This document shows positions 1 through 8,600 of a stretch of 21,036 bases of DNA, in pieces. The stretch is from UBA8516 sp964434855. GTDB taxonomy: Archaea; Thermoproteota; Nitrososphaeria; Nitrososphaerales; Nitrosopumilaceae. Both the position numbers and the translations under genes were made by a program. Positions within the stretch are counted from its first letter, which is position 1. Each line of letters begins with the position of its first letter. The stretch is taken from the NCBI GenBank assembly GCA_964434855.1, contig CAYSWR010000024.1:1-21036 (forward strand), given 5' to 3'. Below the pieces are notes generated by a model that did no database searches, was not told where the DNA came from, and was given only the letters and a program-made list of their open reading frames with translations.

Positions 1-84
1 ACATGGTCCGTCAGAGATGGTATCATCACAATAACTAATACGCCAAGGATGAGGGATGCTCTTACCTTTGGTAGTCAAGATTGA
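1..84 (+). CDS. C-terminal end of an unidentified protein (cut by window edge)
   Basis: An open frame runs from the first base to a TGA at 82-84, followed at once by a second in-frame TGA. Only 27 residues are visible, ending in ...MRDALTFGSQD. I do not recognise the family and no motif can be assigned. The reading frame looks real mainly because its stop overlaps the next start by one base (TGATG), an arrangement typical of translationally coupled genes. It belongs to the small accessory patch at the left end of the window. Confidence 0.45.
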   Translation, partial: TWSVRDGIITITNTPRMRDALTFGSQD

Positions 85-212
85 TGATTCCATACTATTG
101 TACTAAACTTTGGAAGAGAAGGGTTTGTTACTGTCTAGAGTGTGGCAGAAAAGCACCAGCCTTGGTCAAAAAAGATACCGATGAACCAGAATGTCCTTAT
201 TGTTTAGAATAG
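84..212 (+). CDS. Small zinc-ribbon protein, 42 aa
   Basis: This short ORF starts at an ATG that overlaps the stop of the preceding frame (TGATG). It encodes 42 residues with two CxxC knuckles, C17-x2-C20 (CLEC) and C37-x2-C40 (CPYC), 16 residues apart, plus extra cysteines at 6 and 15. The spacing is that of a minimal zinc ribbon, and the N-terminal third is basic (KLWKRR). Such small ribbons accompany nucleic-acid-binding or mobile-element proteins, but no specific role can be named. It could also be a fragment of a larger zinc-ribbon protein. The next feature, a transposase stub in another frame, begins right at its stop codon. Confidence 0.5.
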   Translation: MIPYYCTKLWKRRVCYCLECGRKAPALVKKDTDEPECPYCLE

Positions 213-348
213 ATTGTGGTATAACTACATTAAACCTCACATGGGTCTTGAAGGAAAGACACCTGCTGATCTTGCAGGTATCAAAATAGAAGGAAATAAC
301 AAGTGGATGACACTTATTCAAAATGCGAGGAAAAATGGCATTCGCTGA
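208..348 (+). pseudogene. Truncated DDE transposase/integrase, C-terminal remnant
   Basis: The frame from 208 to the TGA at 346-348 encodes about 46 residues containing WYNYIKPHMGLEGKTPADLAG and, near the end, NNKWMTLIQNA. This is the hallmark C-terminus of DDE-type (integrase-core) transposases of archaeal and bacterial insertion sequences, where the W-x-YN-x-IRPH-x-x-L-x-GKTPAE block follows the catalytic Glu. There is an in-frame stop at 205-207 and no catalytic core upstream, so only the tail of the gene survives. The break lies near 205-213, directly after the zinc-ribbon ORF. It is most likely a relic of an IS insertion followed by deletion. I saw no terminal inverted repeats. Confidence 0.75.
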
Positions 349-964
349 AGATTGGAGAAAAATGCTTGATTATTATTTTGAAACAGAAAAGCAATTCATA
401 GAATTAAGCAGGATTATCCCATTAGATAATTTATCAGAAACTTACTCACCAAATTTATTTGGTATTTTACAAATGTCATGTAGCCAGATCATAAATATAA
501 TGAGATTGTTATGTGATAAACTCGAGCTTAGATATAATGACGATAATTTTCCATCATTCTACGAACAGCTCAATGTACATGAAGTGTTAGAAAAACAACA
601 GGTAGCTTTGCTCAAAGCACAAGGCGGAGTAATACCTTTTAGAAAAAACGGTGATGAACCACCAATCTGGTGGACAGCTTATAATAAAACTAAACATAAT
701 CTGCCACAGGGATTCAAGTCTGGGAATATTGGTAATACAACAAATGCTTTAGCTGGTTTGTACTCTCTGCATTGTATGTGTTATTATGCTGAACTTGTAC
801 CAAAAAATGATTTTTTGGATGATAAAAAATGGTGCGTGCTTGATTCATTACCCGTTACTATCAATAAAGATGTTCATAGACAATCAACAGATTATCGTCC
901 GAGATCGGAGGCTTTCTATTGTTTATCTTATTTTAAAGGAGAAGGAGCTGACATTGGAATATGA
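335..964 (+). CDS. HEPN-like hypothetical protein
   Basis: A 209-aa soluble, mostly helical protein. An ATG 12 bases upstream (323) is also open, but 335 is preceded by GCGAGGAAAA, a reasonable Shine-Dalgarno, so I prefer 335. The recognisable part is WWTAYNKTKHN (about residues 112-122), followed by a helix with NALAGLYSLH. A W-x-AYN-x-x-KH motif followed by an A-L-A-x-L helix recurs in bacterial hypothetical proteins related to HEPN domains, whose active members are RNases of toxin-antitoxin and abortive-infection systems. The assignment is by motif memory, not a full match. The gene starts inside the transposase remnant and overlaps a 36-aa ORF by ATGA, which suggests an acquired two-gene unit. 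Confidence 0.6.
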   Translation: MAFAEDWRKMLDYYFETEKQFIELSRIIPLDNLSETYSPNLFGILQMSCSQIINIMRLLCDKLELRYNDDNFPSFYEQLNVHEVLEKQQVALLKAQGGVIPFRKNGDEPPIWWTAYNKTKHNLPQGFKSGNIGNTTNALAGLYSLHCMCYYAELVPKNDFLDDKKWCVLDSLPVTINKDVHRQSTDYRPRSEAFYCLSYFKGEGADIGI

Positions 965-1071
965 GCCGACATTTTACAGAGAGAAAAATCAATGGACGTG
1001 CTACTAACTTGACAGAACCCAAAAACAACGTATTGATTAAGAAGTGGTCCGCACGACGACAAAAATGGTAA
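961..1071 (+). CDS. Small basic protein coupled to the HEPN-like gene, 36 aa
   Basis: The ATG at 961 overlaps the TGA of the HEPN-like gene (ATGA), and the frame runs 36 codons to TAA at 1069-1071. The product begins MSRHFTERKINGR and ends IKKWSARRQKW. It is strongly basic, with many Arg and Lys and few acidic residues, and has no hydrophobic segment. A GGAGAAGGAG purine tract lies 14-23 bases upstream, rather far for a ribosome site, so reinitiation is more likely. I do not recognise the family. It could be a small partner of the upstream protein or a fragment left by rearrangement. Confidence 0.4.
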   Translation: MSRHFTERKINGRATNLTEPKNNVLIKKWSARRQKW

Positions 1072-1318
1072 ATAATATATATTTTATATCATTAATCATC
1101 TAATTGTATAAATTTTAATCAATCACCTGAGATCATAAACGAGAATTTTTTATCATACATACAATCTACTTTCTAACATCAAGTCAAACCAAACCCAGAA
1201 TTTAGTTGATTCTTTACAGTTTGAGAAATTGTAACTTTTTAGATTCTGGAAAAAAAGAAACGAACAAAATTTACCATGTTATGGATATGATTTTATTTGG
1301 TAAAAATAGACCCCTCTT
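1072..1318. other. Intergenic region between accessory patch and the CysRS-like operon
   Basis: About 250 bases of very AT-rich sequence without a credible gene on either strand. It contains T-rich stretches (for example around 1144-1151) that could end transcription of the upstream genes, and at its right end the TATA-like element of the next operon. I saw no tRNA, hairpin or attachment-site repeat in it. Confidence 0.5.
1291..1298 (+). promoter_or_regulatory. TATA-like element of the RAM-cysS-GNAT operon
   Basis: TTTTATTT lies centred about 24-25 bases upstream of the GTG start at 1319. That is the usual TATA-to-start distance for a leaderless archaeal transcript. Confidence 0.45.
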
Positions 1319-1564
1319 GTGGAAATATTATACATACTCATAAACTGCGACTTGGGTTCAGAAGTTGACATAATCAATGAGTTTATGAAAATACCTGAAG
1401 TAAAAGAAGTACGGGGAACCTACGGAGTTTACGACATCTTTGTTAAACTTCAAGGTGACACAAGAGTGGCTTTGGAAAATATCATCACACACAAGATTCG
1501 TAGAATTCCAAAGATTCGTTCTACCGTGACTCTGTCTCCAATCCTAGCTCAAGGCGGACGATAA
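1319..1564 (+). CDS. Stand-alone Lrp/AsnC ligand-binding (RAM) domain protein
   Basis: An 81-aa protein from a GTG start that carries only the alpha/beta RAM domain of Lrp/AsnC regulators (MEILYILINCDLGSE, then VKEVRGTYGVYDIFVKL, then VTLSPIL at the end). The N-terminal helix-turn-helix of full-length regulators (about 150 aa) is absent. In this family the RAM domain forms dimers or octamers and binds amino acids at the dimer interface, and stand-alone versions act as sensors or partners of full-length Lrp proteins. It is the first gene of an operon, 8 bases ahead of the CysRS-like gene, so sensing an amino acid connected with that gene is a reasonable inference. The domain call is secure; the ligand is unknown. 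Confidence 0.88.
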   Translation: MEILYILINCDLGSEVDIINEFMKIPEVKEVRGTYGVYDIFVKLQGDTRVALENIITHKIRRIPKIRSTVTLSPILAQGGR

Positions 1565-1572
1565 ATCCAAAA

Positions 1573-2733
1573 ATGCTCAAACTGTTCAATTCTTTTTCTG
1601 AAGAAAAAGAAGACTTTGAGCCTTTTGATAAACCAGATGTTAAGATATTCATCTGTGGACCAACATTATACGATTATACTCATCTTGGCCATGCTAGGAT
1701 ATTTCTGACATATGATCTGTTGTGCAGATATCTAAAAAATCAAGACTTTAAAACCGATGTTCTTGTTAACATGACAGACATTAATCAAAGTGTCTTTAAC
1801 AAGGCACTTGACCAACAAACTGATTATTACACTTTGACTAGATTTTACTCTGATGAATTTACAAAAGACCTTAATCTTCTAAACATAAACACCATTACAA
1901 GACTTGCTCATGTCTCAGACTATGTTCCAAATATTGTAAAACACATTTCCTATCTAATGAAAAATAAACATGCCTATTCTGCTAACGGCAATATCTATTT
2001 TGATACACAGACAGTCAAGGATTATGGCAAGATTTCAAAGCAGTCTAGGGAACAATTAAAATTGCATCGCTTGGATATTGGTCCAAATAAAAAAAACACA
2101 GAAGACTTTATGCTCTGGAATTGTTCCGAAGATTTTGGTTTTTCATGGAACGGAGAATTTGGAAATGGTGTTCCGTGGTGGCATATACAAGACACCACAG
2201 TAGCTTTTGAAAATTTTGGTCTACATTATGACATACATGGAGGCGCAAAGGAACTTGCATACCCTCATCATGATGCTCATCTAGCTCAATACAAAGCAAT
2301 GACTGGAACAGAAAATCCAGTCAAACGGTGGATGTACATAGGACTGGTCTTATCAAAAGGCGAAAAGATGTCAAAATCTCTTGGGAACATGGTTTTGGCT
2401 CGTGATCTAGTGGACAAATACGGTCAAAACTTGGTGCGACTTTATTTGTTTTCTACTCACTATAGAGATGATGTTGATTACAAAGAAGAAGATCTGTTAG
2501 CTAAAAAGAAATTCCTAGAAAAAATTTATCATGTTAAAAATAAAAAATCCAGCAAGACTTCACCAGACGTTTCTAGTCTCATGAAAGACTTTATCAAGAA
2601 TCTTGATGATGATCTAAATTCTCCAAAAGCACTTGAAATCTTTGAAAAAATATGCGATTTGGCACTCAAAGATGGCAGTATCAGTGAGGAAGATCTTGAT
2701 AAAATAATTAACATTCTTGGCCTCTCACTATGA
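1573..2733 (+). CDS. cysS: Short, divergent cysteinyl-tRNA synthetase-like protein
   Basis: A class I synthetase-fold protein of 386 aa, against about 460-475 for typical CysRS. It has the HIGH-type signature HLGH (37-40) after C28, the DIHGG block (220-224), and KMSKS (265-269), so ATP-dependent amino-acid activation is expected. It ends at NILGLSL, where the helical domain of CysRS normally leads into the about 75-residue anticodon-recognition domain, so that domain is missing. Two of the four zinc-ligand positions differ from bacterial CysRS: the usual WHIEC is WHIQD (D207 for Cys) and HHENE is HHDAH (H236 for Glu). The common ITDIDDK block reads MTDINQS. It follows the RAM gene by 8 bases and overlaps the GNAT gene by ATGA. 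It may be the genuine archaeal CysRS or a paralogous ligase resembling MshC; the family is certain, the substrate is not. Confidence 0.85.
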   Translation: MLKLFNSFSEEKEDFEPFDKPDVKIFICGPTLYDYTHLGHARIFLTYDLLCRYLKNQDFKTDVLVNMTDINQSVFNKALDQQTDYYTLTRFYSDEFTKDLNLLNINTITRLAHVSDYVPNIVKHISYLMKNKHAYSANGNIYFDTQTVKDYGKISKQSREQLKLHRLDIGPNKKNTEDFMLWNCSEDFGFSWNGEFGNGVPWWHIQDTTVAFENFGLHYDIHGGAKELAYPHHDAHLAQYKAMTGTENPVKRWMYIGLVLSKGEKMSKSLGNMVLARDLVDKYGQNLVRLYLFSTHYRDDVDYKEEDLLAKKKFLEKIYHVKNKKSSKTSPDVSSLMKDFIKNLDDDLNSPKALEIFEKICDLALKDGSISEEDLDKIINILGLSL

Positions 2734-3437
2734 TCACAAAAATAGAAGAAAACGAATTTGGTTTTACAGGTGTATGGAGTAAAATGACAAAACTAGAGTG
2801 TGGACTATTTTTTGCAAATCCTAATCTACCAAATGACATCTTTTTTGATAAATTAACAAACATCACATGTCTGAGTGAAAAAATGATAGATGAAGCACTT
2901 GATCTATTTGAAAAAAACAAAACGCAGCCATTTGTTTATGTTTTAGACAATCAAAAACTAGAAGAATTATTGCTTAAAAAAAACTTTAGGCTATACGATA
3001 CACATTACATCATGAAAAAATCTGTATCGTCCAAAGTGGAATACAGTCCAGTTCATCACATTGCAAGAAAAGATTCGCTTTTGTGGACTGAAGTATTTTG
3101 CAAGTCTTATGATTGCCTTGGCTGGACTGATGAAGTGAATTCTATTGTGCGTAATTCTGTTTCTAATGTAGAATATCTTGTAGATTCAGATTATAATGCT
3201 TCATGTGTAGCATTGTATGAAAAAAATTCTATGTTGGGACTATACTGTCTTGGTACTATTCCTGAATATAGAAAGAAAGGTTTGGCGAAATCATTAATCA
3301 ATTATGCATTAAATCAAGTCAGAGACAAAAATTTGGATTTTTTAATGCTTGAAACATATGCACGTGATAATTTACTAAAATTTTATTCTGATTTGGGATT
3401 TGAACAGATTTATGAAAAAAAAGTATACACTATTTGA
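2730..3437 (+). CDS. GNAT-family N-acetyltransferase (tandem-GNAT-like)
   Basis: A 235-aa protein whose start overlaps the preceding stop (ATGA). The C-terminal half is a GNAT domain with the acetyl-CoA pyrophosphate loop in GTIPEYRKKGLAKSLI (about 175-190; core R-K-K-G-L-A) and the typical ending NLLKFYSDLGFEQIYEK. The N-terminal half ends with KLEELLLKKNFRLYDTHYIM, which looks like the tail of a second, degenerate GNAT repeat, so the protein may have the two-domain fold seen in MshD. The acceptor is not evident. Its coupling to the CysRS-like ligase suggests that the two act on the same small molecule or amino acid. The 3' end overlaps the convergent deoxyhypusine synthase gene by 8 bases. 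Confidence 0.85.
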   Translation: MITKIEENEFGFTGVWSKMTKLECGLFFANPNLPNDIFFDKLTNITCLSEKMIDEALDLFEKNKTQPFVYVLDNQKLEELLLKKNFRLYDTHYIMKKSVSSKVEYSPVHHIARKDSLLWTEVFCKSYDCLGWTDEVNSIVRNSVSNVEYLVDSDYNASCVALYEKNSMLGLYCLGTIPEYRKKGLAKSLINYALNQVRDKNLDFLMLETYARDNLLKFYSDLGFEQIYEKKVYTI

Positions 3438-4368
3438 GTCTTGAAAGCAACGCAGAATAAAGGAATGGGAGTATGGTTGTAGCTTCTGCATGTATTGTTG
3501 TCTGTTTTGCTTCCTGAGTTACTTTGCCCCAGGAGATTGCTTCTCTTACTAGCGCACCACTAAGGCTTCCATCAAATTCTTGTGCTGTTGTGATATACAC
3601 TGCATAATCTAATCCATCGCGATATTGGTTCCACCATAAAGTGTGGTGCTTTGATATGCCTCCTCCAATCATGAGAGCGCCGGATTTTTTTGCCTTGAAT
3701 ATCAATCCTGAGAGAAGGTCGCCATCAGAGGCAACGTTGAGTTTGAAGTCATTGTGTTTTTGAGTAAAAAGCCAGATTTGGCTGCCTACTGCCCCATCCA
3801 TTATTCCTGGAACTATTACTGGTATGTTATTTTTGTAAGCCCAATAAAGAAATGATCCTTCGCCTAGATTTTCACCAATCATCTTTGTGATTTCAGCTGT
3901 TGACATTTCTTTTTTTCCACTCTTATAGATTTTTTCAAGAAACGCTTGCATCTTTTCTTCAATTAGGGGACCGTAACTATTCATCGGTACAAGCACATTT
4001 CCTAGTCTGTGTATGTGTTGATCTGCAAGCTCGCTGTCATCAAGTGTAAATGAACCTTCTAAATAATTTGAAAAATATCTTGCAATATCATGATCTAATG
4101 CACCACAAGTAGTAATTACAACATCAAACATTTTGTTTTTTATCATGTCCTTTATTATTCCTCTAAGTCCAGTTGAAGCCACCGCACCAACAAAGGACAA
4201 AAACTTTAGACATTTTTTATCCTCAATCATTTCATGCAAGATATCTAGTCCTTCAACAAGATTTCTTGATTCAAATCCTCCAGACTTTGACATTTCATCA
4301 AAGATACTTTGTATGCTGTCTCCTTTTTTGATAGAAATGTCTTTTACTGGTCTGCCAGGTTTTATCAC
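3430..4368 (-). CDS. dys: Deoxyhypusine synthase
   Basis: A 312-aa protein that transfers the aminobutyl group of spermidine to a lysine of archaeal translation factor aIF5A, using NAD. It shows the family blocks TTCGALDHDIAR (86-97), GGGISKHH (235-242), AQEFDGSLSGA (262-272) and SWGK (279-282); K282 matches the lysine that forms the enzyme-imine intermediate in the human enzyme. The start is a GTG at 4368 with a TATA-like element 26 bases upstream, indicating a leaderless mRNA. It is transcribed against the GNAT gene and divergently from the inositol-phosphate synthase gene. The second polyamine-like step (deoxyhypusine hydroxylase) is normally absent in archaea, and no such gene is nearby. 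Confidence 0.95.
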   Translation of the reverse strand: MIKPGRPVKDISIKKGDSIQSIFDEMSKSGGFESRNLVEGLDILHEMIEDKKCLKFLSFVGAVASTGLRGIIKDMIKNKMFDVVITTCGALDHDIARYFSNYLEGSFTLDDSELADQHIHRLGNVLVPMNSYGPLIEEKMQAFLEKIYKSGKKEMSTAEITKMIGENLGEGSFLYWAYKNNIPVIVPGIMDGAVGSQIWLFTQKHNDFKLNVASDGDLLSGLIFKAKKSGALMIGGGISKHHTLWWNQYRDGLDYAVYITTAQEFDGSLSGALVREAISWGKVTQEAKQTTIHAEATTILPFLYSALLSRLK

Positions 4369-4389
4369 AAAACCTGAATTAAGATCGGG

Positions 4390-4399
4390 TTATAAAATC
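4390..4399 (-). promoter_or_regulatory. TATA-like element of dys
   Basis: On the minus strand this reads GATTTTATAA. It is centred about 26 bases from the GTG start at 4368, fitting a leaderless archaeal transcript. Confidence 0.55.
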
Positions 4400-4451
4400 C
4401 TCTGCACCAAAGAGTTGGAAGAATAACAAGTAATTAATATGATGGAATAAT

Positions 4452-5540
4452 TTGCGTAAATATCGAGGTAATTTGGGTAAAAAGATTCGAATAGCAATAG
4501 CAGGTGTAGGAAATTGCGCTTCTGCTCTCATACAAGGTTCTCACTATTATTCAAAAAACCCCAACGATACGGTGGGTTTGACCGCCTACAATATTGGTGG
4601 TTATGAACCTGGCGACATTGAGGTAGTTGCTGCCTTTGATGTGGCTGATACTAAAGTGGGAAAGGACGTCTCTGAAGCCATTTACGCAAGGCCAAACAAT
4701 ACTGTTACTATTGCTGAAGTTCCAAAGATGGGAGTTACCGTGCAGAAAGGTCCAACTCTTGATGGAGTAGGCAGACACCTAAGTCAGATTGTAACTCCAG
4801 CAAAAGAGCCAGATGTTGATGTAAAAAAAATTCTAAAAGATACTGGTGCAGAAATGCTTGTAAACTACTTGCCAGTTGGCAGTACAAACGCAGTAAGAAA
4901 CTATGCCACGCAAGCTCTTGAAGCAGGAATTGGTTTTCTAAATGCAATTCCAGTGTTTATTGCATCAGAATCAAAGTGGCAACAAATGTTTGCTGACAAA
5001 AAACTCCCATTGGCAGGAGATGATGTCATGAGTCAACTTGGTGCCACCGTAGTTCACAAAACTCTTGTAAAACTTTTCGTAGATAGAGGAGTCTTGATTG
5101 ATGGTACATATCAGCTTAACATTGGTGGAGACATGGACTTTTACAACATGCTTGATGAAGAAAGACTAGAAGACAAGAGAATTAGCAAGACAAGTGCAGT
5201 AAAAGCAATGGCTGATTATGACATTCCAATGAGAATTGGTCCAAGTGACTATGTTGATTTTATAGACAATGAAAAAATTTGTTATATCAACATAGAAGGA
5301 AAATACTTTGGTAATATTCCAGTCAAAATTGATCTCAAACTCAAAGTGATTGATGCTTACAACAGTGCTGGAATCATGATTGATGCAATTAGGGGTCTTA
5401 AGGTTGCTCTTGACAGAAAACTCGCAGGTCCTATGACTAGCATCTCATCTTACTGCTTCAAACATCCTCCGATACAAATGCCGTACAATGAGGCAAAGAA
5501 GGCGTTTATGGAGTTTGTAGAAGGAAAGCGAGATAGGTAA
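4452..5540 (+). CDS. ino1: Inositol-1-phosphate synthase
   Basis: A 362-aa NAD-dependent enzyme converting glucose-6-phosphate to 1L-myo-inositol-1-phosphate, the precursor of inositol-headgroup lipids and inositol solutes. The dinucleotide-binding loop is IAGVGNCASALIQG near the N-terminus. Further signatures are VFIASESKWQQMF, LAGDDVMSQLGAT, NIGGDMDFYNML and RISKTSAVKAM, the last three being the conserved catalytic region of the actinobacterial/archaeal type. The length matches that type. The start is a TTG at 4452 (TTG CGT AAA); a second TTG nine codons... lies a few codons on, so the exact N-terminus is uncertain. It is monocistronic, divergent from dys, and followed 127 bases later by smc. 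Confidence 0.95.
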   Translation: MRKYRGNLGKKIRIAIAGVGNCASALIQGSHYYSKNPNDTVGLTAYNIGGYEPGDIEVVAAFDVADTKVGKDVSEAIYARPNNTVTIAEVPKMGVTVQKGPTLDGVGRHLSQIVTPAKEPDVDVKKILKDTGAEMLVNYLPVGSTNAVRNYATQALEAGIGFLNAIPVFIASESKWQQMFADKKLPLAGDDVMSQLGATVVHKTLVKLFVDRGVLIDGTYQLNIGGDMDFYNMLDEERLEDKRISKTSAVKAMADYDIPMRIGPSDYVDFIDNEKICYINIEGKYFGNIPVKIDLKLKVIDAYNSAGIMIDAIRGLKVALDRKLAGPMTSISSYCFKHPPIQMPYNEAKKAFMEFVEGKRDR

Positions 5541-5667
5541 AAACAGGCAAGTACAATATATGCAAAAGTCCGTTGAGCGAATTTAAAGCCACATTGCAAT
5601 AATTGTTAGCCTAGTCAATGAAACTTGTCAATATTCGGTTATTTCGCATATCCGGGCATCGAGTTCA

Positions 5668-8600
5668 TTGGTTCATATTAAAAAAGTAGAGATCTTTGGC
5701 TTCAAGTCATTTGGATACAAAAATACAATAGTAAACCTTGAACCTGGCCTTGTGGCTATCTCTGGACCAAACGGATCAGGAAAGAGCAACATACTTGATG
5801 CAATTACTTTTGCACTTGGTGAAAACTCTCCAAAAATAATGAGGGTTGATAAATTACGTTCTTTACTTCATGACGTTGAAAACAAGCACCAGGGAACAAA
5901 GATAGCGCGCGTTAGCTGCCATTTTGATAATACTGACAGGAAGATTCCTGTAGATTCTAACACAGTTACAATAACAAGAGAGATGGACGAAGCAGGAGAA
6001 AACATCTATTATTTGAATCAAAAAAAGATGCAACGAAACCACATACTTGACCTGCTTGAAGTTGCTAACGCAGGTATACACAAACTGAACATAGTACAAC
6101 AGGGCACAATTACAAGGATTTCCGAATTTAACGCTGAAGAACGCAGAAGGATAATCGAAGATATCATTGGATTGGCCTACTTTGACGAGAAAAAGACCGA
6201 ATCCCTAAAGCAACTCGATGAGGCAGACAGGCGACTTGAAATTGCGCTTGCCAGGATGGATGAGATAAAAAAGCGCATAGATGAGCTAGAGGCAGAAAGA
6301 AACTATCAGCTAAGGTACGTGTATTTGGATCGCGAACTTGGCAGATTCCATGCTATCCAGGCCTCAAACAAGTTACGCGAGATAGAATCGCAAAAAGTAT
6401 CAAAGGAAAGAAACCTAAACGCCATTCTTTCTGAATCAAAGAAAGTTGAAGAACAACGCAACCAGATAAAAGATGAAATCAAAAAGCTTGAAGACGAAAA
6501 GCAAAAGTTCATGGAGGAAGTTAATGCATACAATATTGCAAAAGCTGCAATTGATTCAGAGCTTACTACAGCAATGCAATCATCTGAACACGCAAACAGC
6601 AAGATAGCTACAAACACAAGAAGACTTGGTCAGATAGATGCTAGATTGCCAGAAATAGAAACTGAACTAACATCACTACATGAAAAACGTTCTTTTTTAG
6701 AATTACAAATTGCACAACTAAATGAATCTATAAGATCAATTGATGAAACAAAAAGATCTACTAATGCAGAACTTGCTTCCGTTGATTCAGAAATCCATCA
6801 AGTTTTAAAACAGCAATCACAAGCTGCAACAAACAGAATTAAAGTAGATGATAAAATAAAAAATCTAACAAACACACTCAACGATGCAAAACTTTCATTA
6901 TCAAAAATTGAAGCAGAAAGAACTGGCATTGTAAACAAAATAGAACAAAATGCTGCAAAGATCAAATCATTTGGTGCAGAAAAAGAAAAACTATTAGATC
7001 TAGAACAGAAGCTCCACATTATCAGAGCAAGACATGAAGCAACAATTAACGAACTAAAATCAAGACTTGTAAACATGACAGAAAAGTATTCAAAGATTGA
7101 AAAAGACATTGAAGAAAATTCGCTCATTTTAGAAAAAGCAAGCAAAACTGCGGCGCAACATGAGACAAAGATTCGTGTTGTGAAAGACGTAATGCATGAA
7201 GACTATTCTATAGCAAAGCTCAAAGAAGATTCAAAGCGACTTGGGATACAAGGCCTTGTCTATGAAGTTCTCTCATGGGACAAACAATATGAGAGGCCGA
7301 TTCTTGCTGTAGGCTCTGATTGGCTAAAGGCTCTTGTAGTAAATGATTTTGGTACATTACTTGGGTTAGCTGAATTTGCACAGGAAAAGAAACTGCCAAA
7401 GATAAAAATAATTCCACTAGATGCAATTCCAAATTCCAAAGTTGAACTCCCAAAAGAGTCTGGAATTGTAGGTGTACTCTCTGATTACATAAAATGCGAT
7501 GACAAATTTATAGCACTCAAGAACTTTGTCTTTGGCAATATCATTCTAGTTGATTCCAAAGAATCCGCTTATGTCTTGTCCAAAAAAGGATACAAAGCAG
7601 TAACTACAGACGGGCAGTTCTTTGAAGCAGATGCAAACGCTGTAGTTGTTGATATAAACTCAAAGATATCAAAACTCACAAAAATAATTCTACTTAGCAC
7701 ATCCGTTGATGATATAATTCAGGCGCTAAGTTTGCTTAAAAAATTCATTCAAGATAAAAAATTAAAGCTCAAAAAAATTGAAAGGATCAAAAAAAGTCTT
7801 GAAGACAGATATCATGTATCAGAAACTGGTTTTACTAATGTTGACTTGTATTTAACTGACATAAGGGCCAAAACAAAATCAATCACTAGTATCGAAGACC
7901 AACTTGCATCAAGAATCTCACAACTTAGACACCATGATGAAAGTCTAAAGACTAATGCAGCAAAGATCGAGTCATACACTGCTTCATTAGAAGAACGCAT
8001 AACAGTCACAAAAGAAAACTATGCGGAAGAAGAACAATCTAGAATAGCAAACGCACTTGCATCACTTAATGATAAAAAATCTAATATTTTGAGCGCACAA
8101 ACCTTGATTTTAAGCCAGATTAGAGAACAGACTGCCAATCAGACTGAACTTGCAAACAACGAAAATACTGTAAAATCTAGCATGAGGACACTCCATGAGG
8201 AACAATCTAGATTAAACCATGAAAAACATGATCTTGAAGTGGAGCTCCATGCAATGGCAAAAGAAAAAGAAACAGCAGATGCTGTACTTGTTTCTTTAAG
8301 AGAAAAAGAACAACAACTAATATCCACATCTGGAACATCAGTTTCTACACTCAAAGAATACGACGTAAAGCTAAAGGAGCTATATGATGCAGAAAGATCT
8401 CTTACAAAAGAAATCAACAATTTCGAAAGACAATCTGATTCTCTTTCTCGTGATGTACGTGACCTTACAGAAAATGAAGTTAAGATTAGAGCAACACTTG
8501 GCTCATATGGTTATGATGAACTTTTAGAAACATTTGATGTAGATCAAATGCTGACTAGACTGGAAACAGAAAAAAAGACATTAAGTGGAACATTGAACAC

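Noticed and set aside
786..1007. 73-aa frame overlapping the HEPN-like gene
   Set aside because: A shifted frame of the same region; its translation shows no domain, and the coupled frame at 961 accounts better for the 3' end.
1573..3437. A true mycothiol pathway
   Set aside because: Only resemblance to MshC/MshD architecture is visible; MshA and MshB are absent and the zinc ligands differ, so the name was not assigned.
4133..4426. 97-aa plus-strand ORF over the 5' part of dys
   Set aside because: Antisense to the conserved dys N-terminus; the composition is that of a reverse frame and it has no start-site signals of its own.
5619..5690. 23-aa ORF overlapping the smc start
   Set aside because: Short, no ribosome site, and it runs into the conserved smc N-terminus; no evidence of coding.
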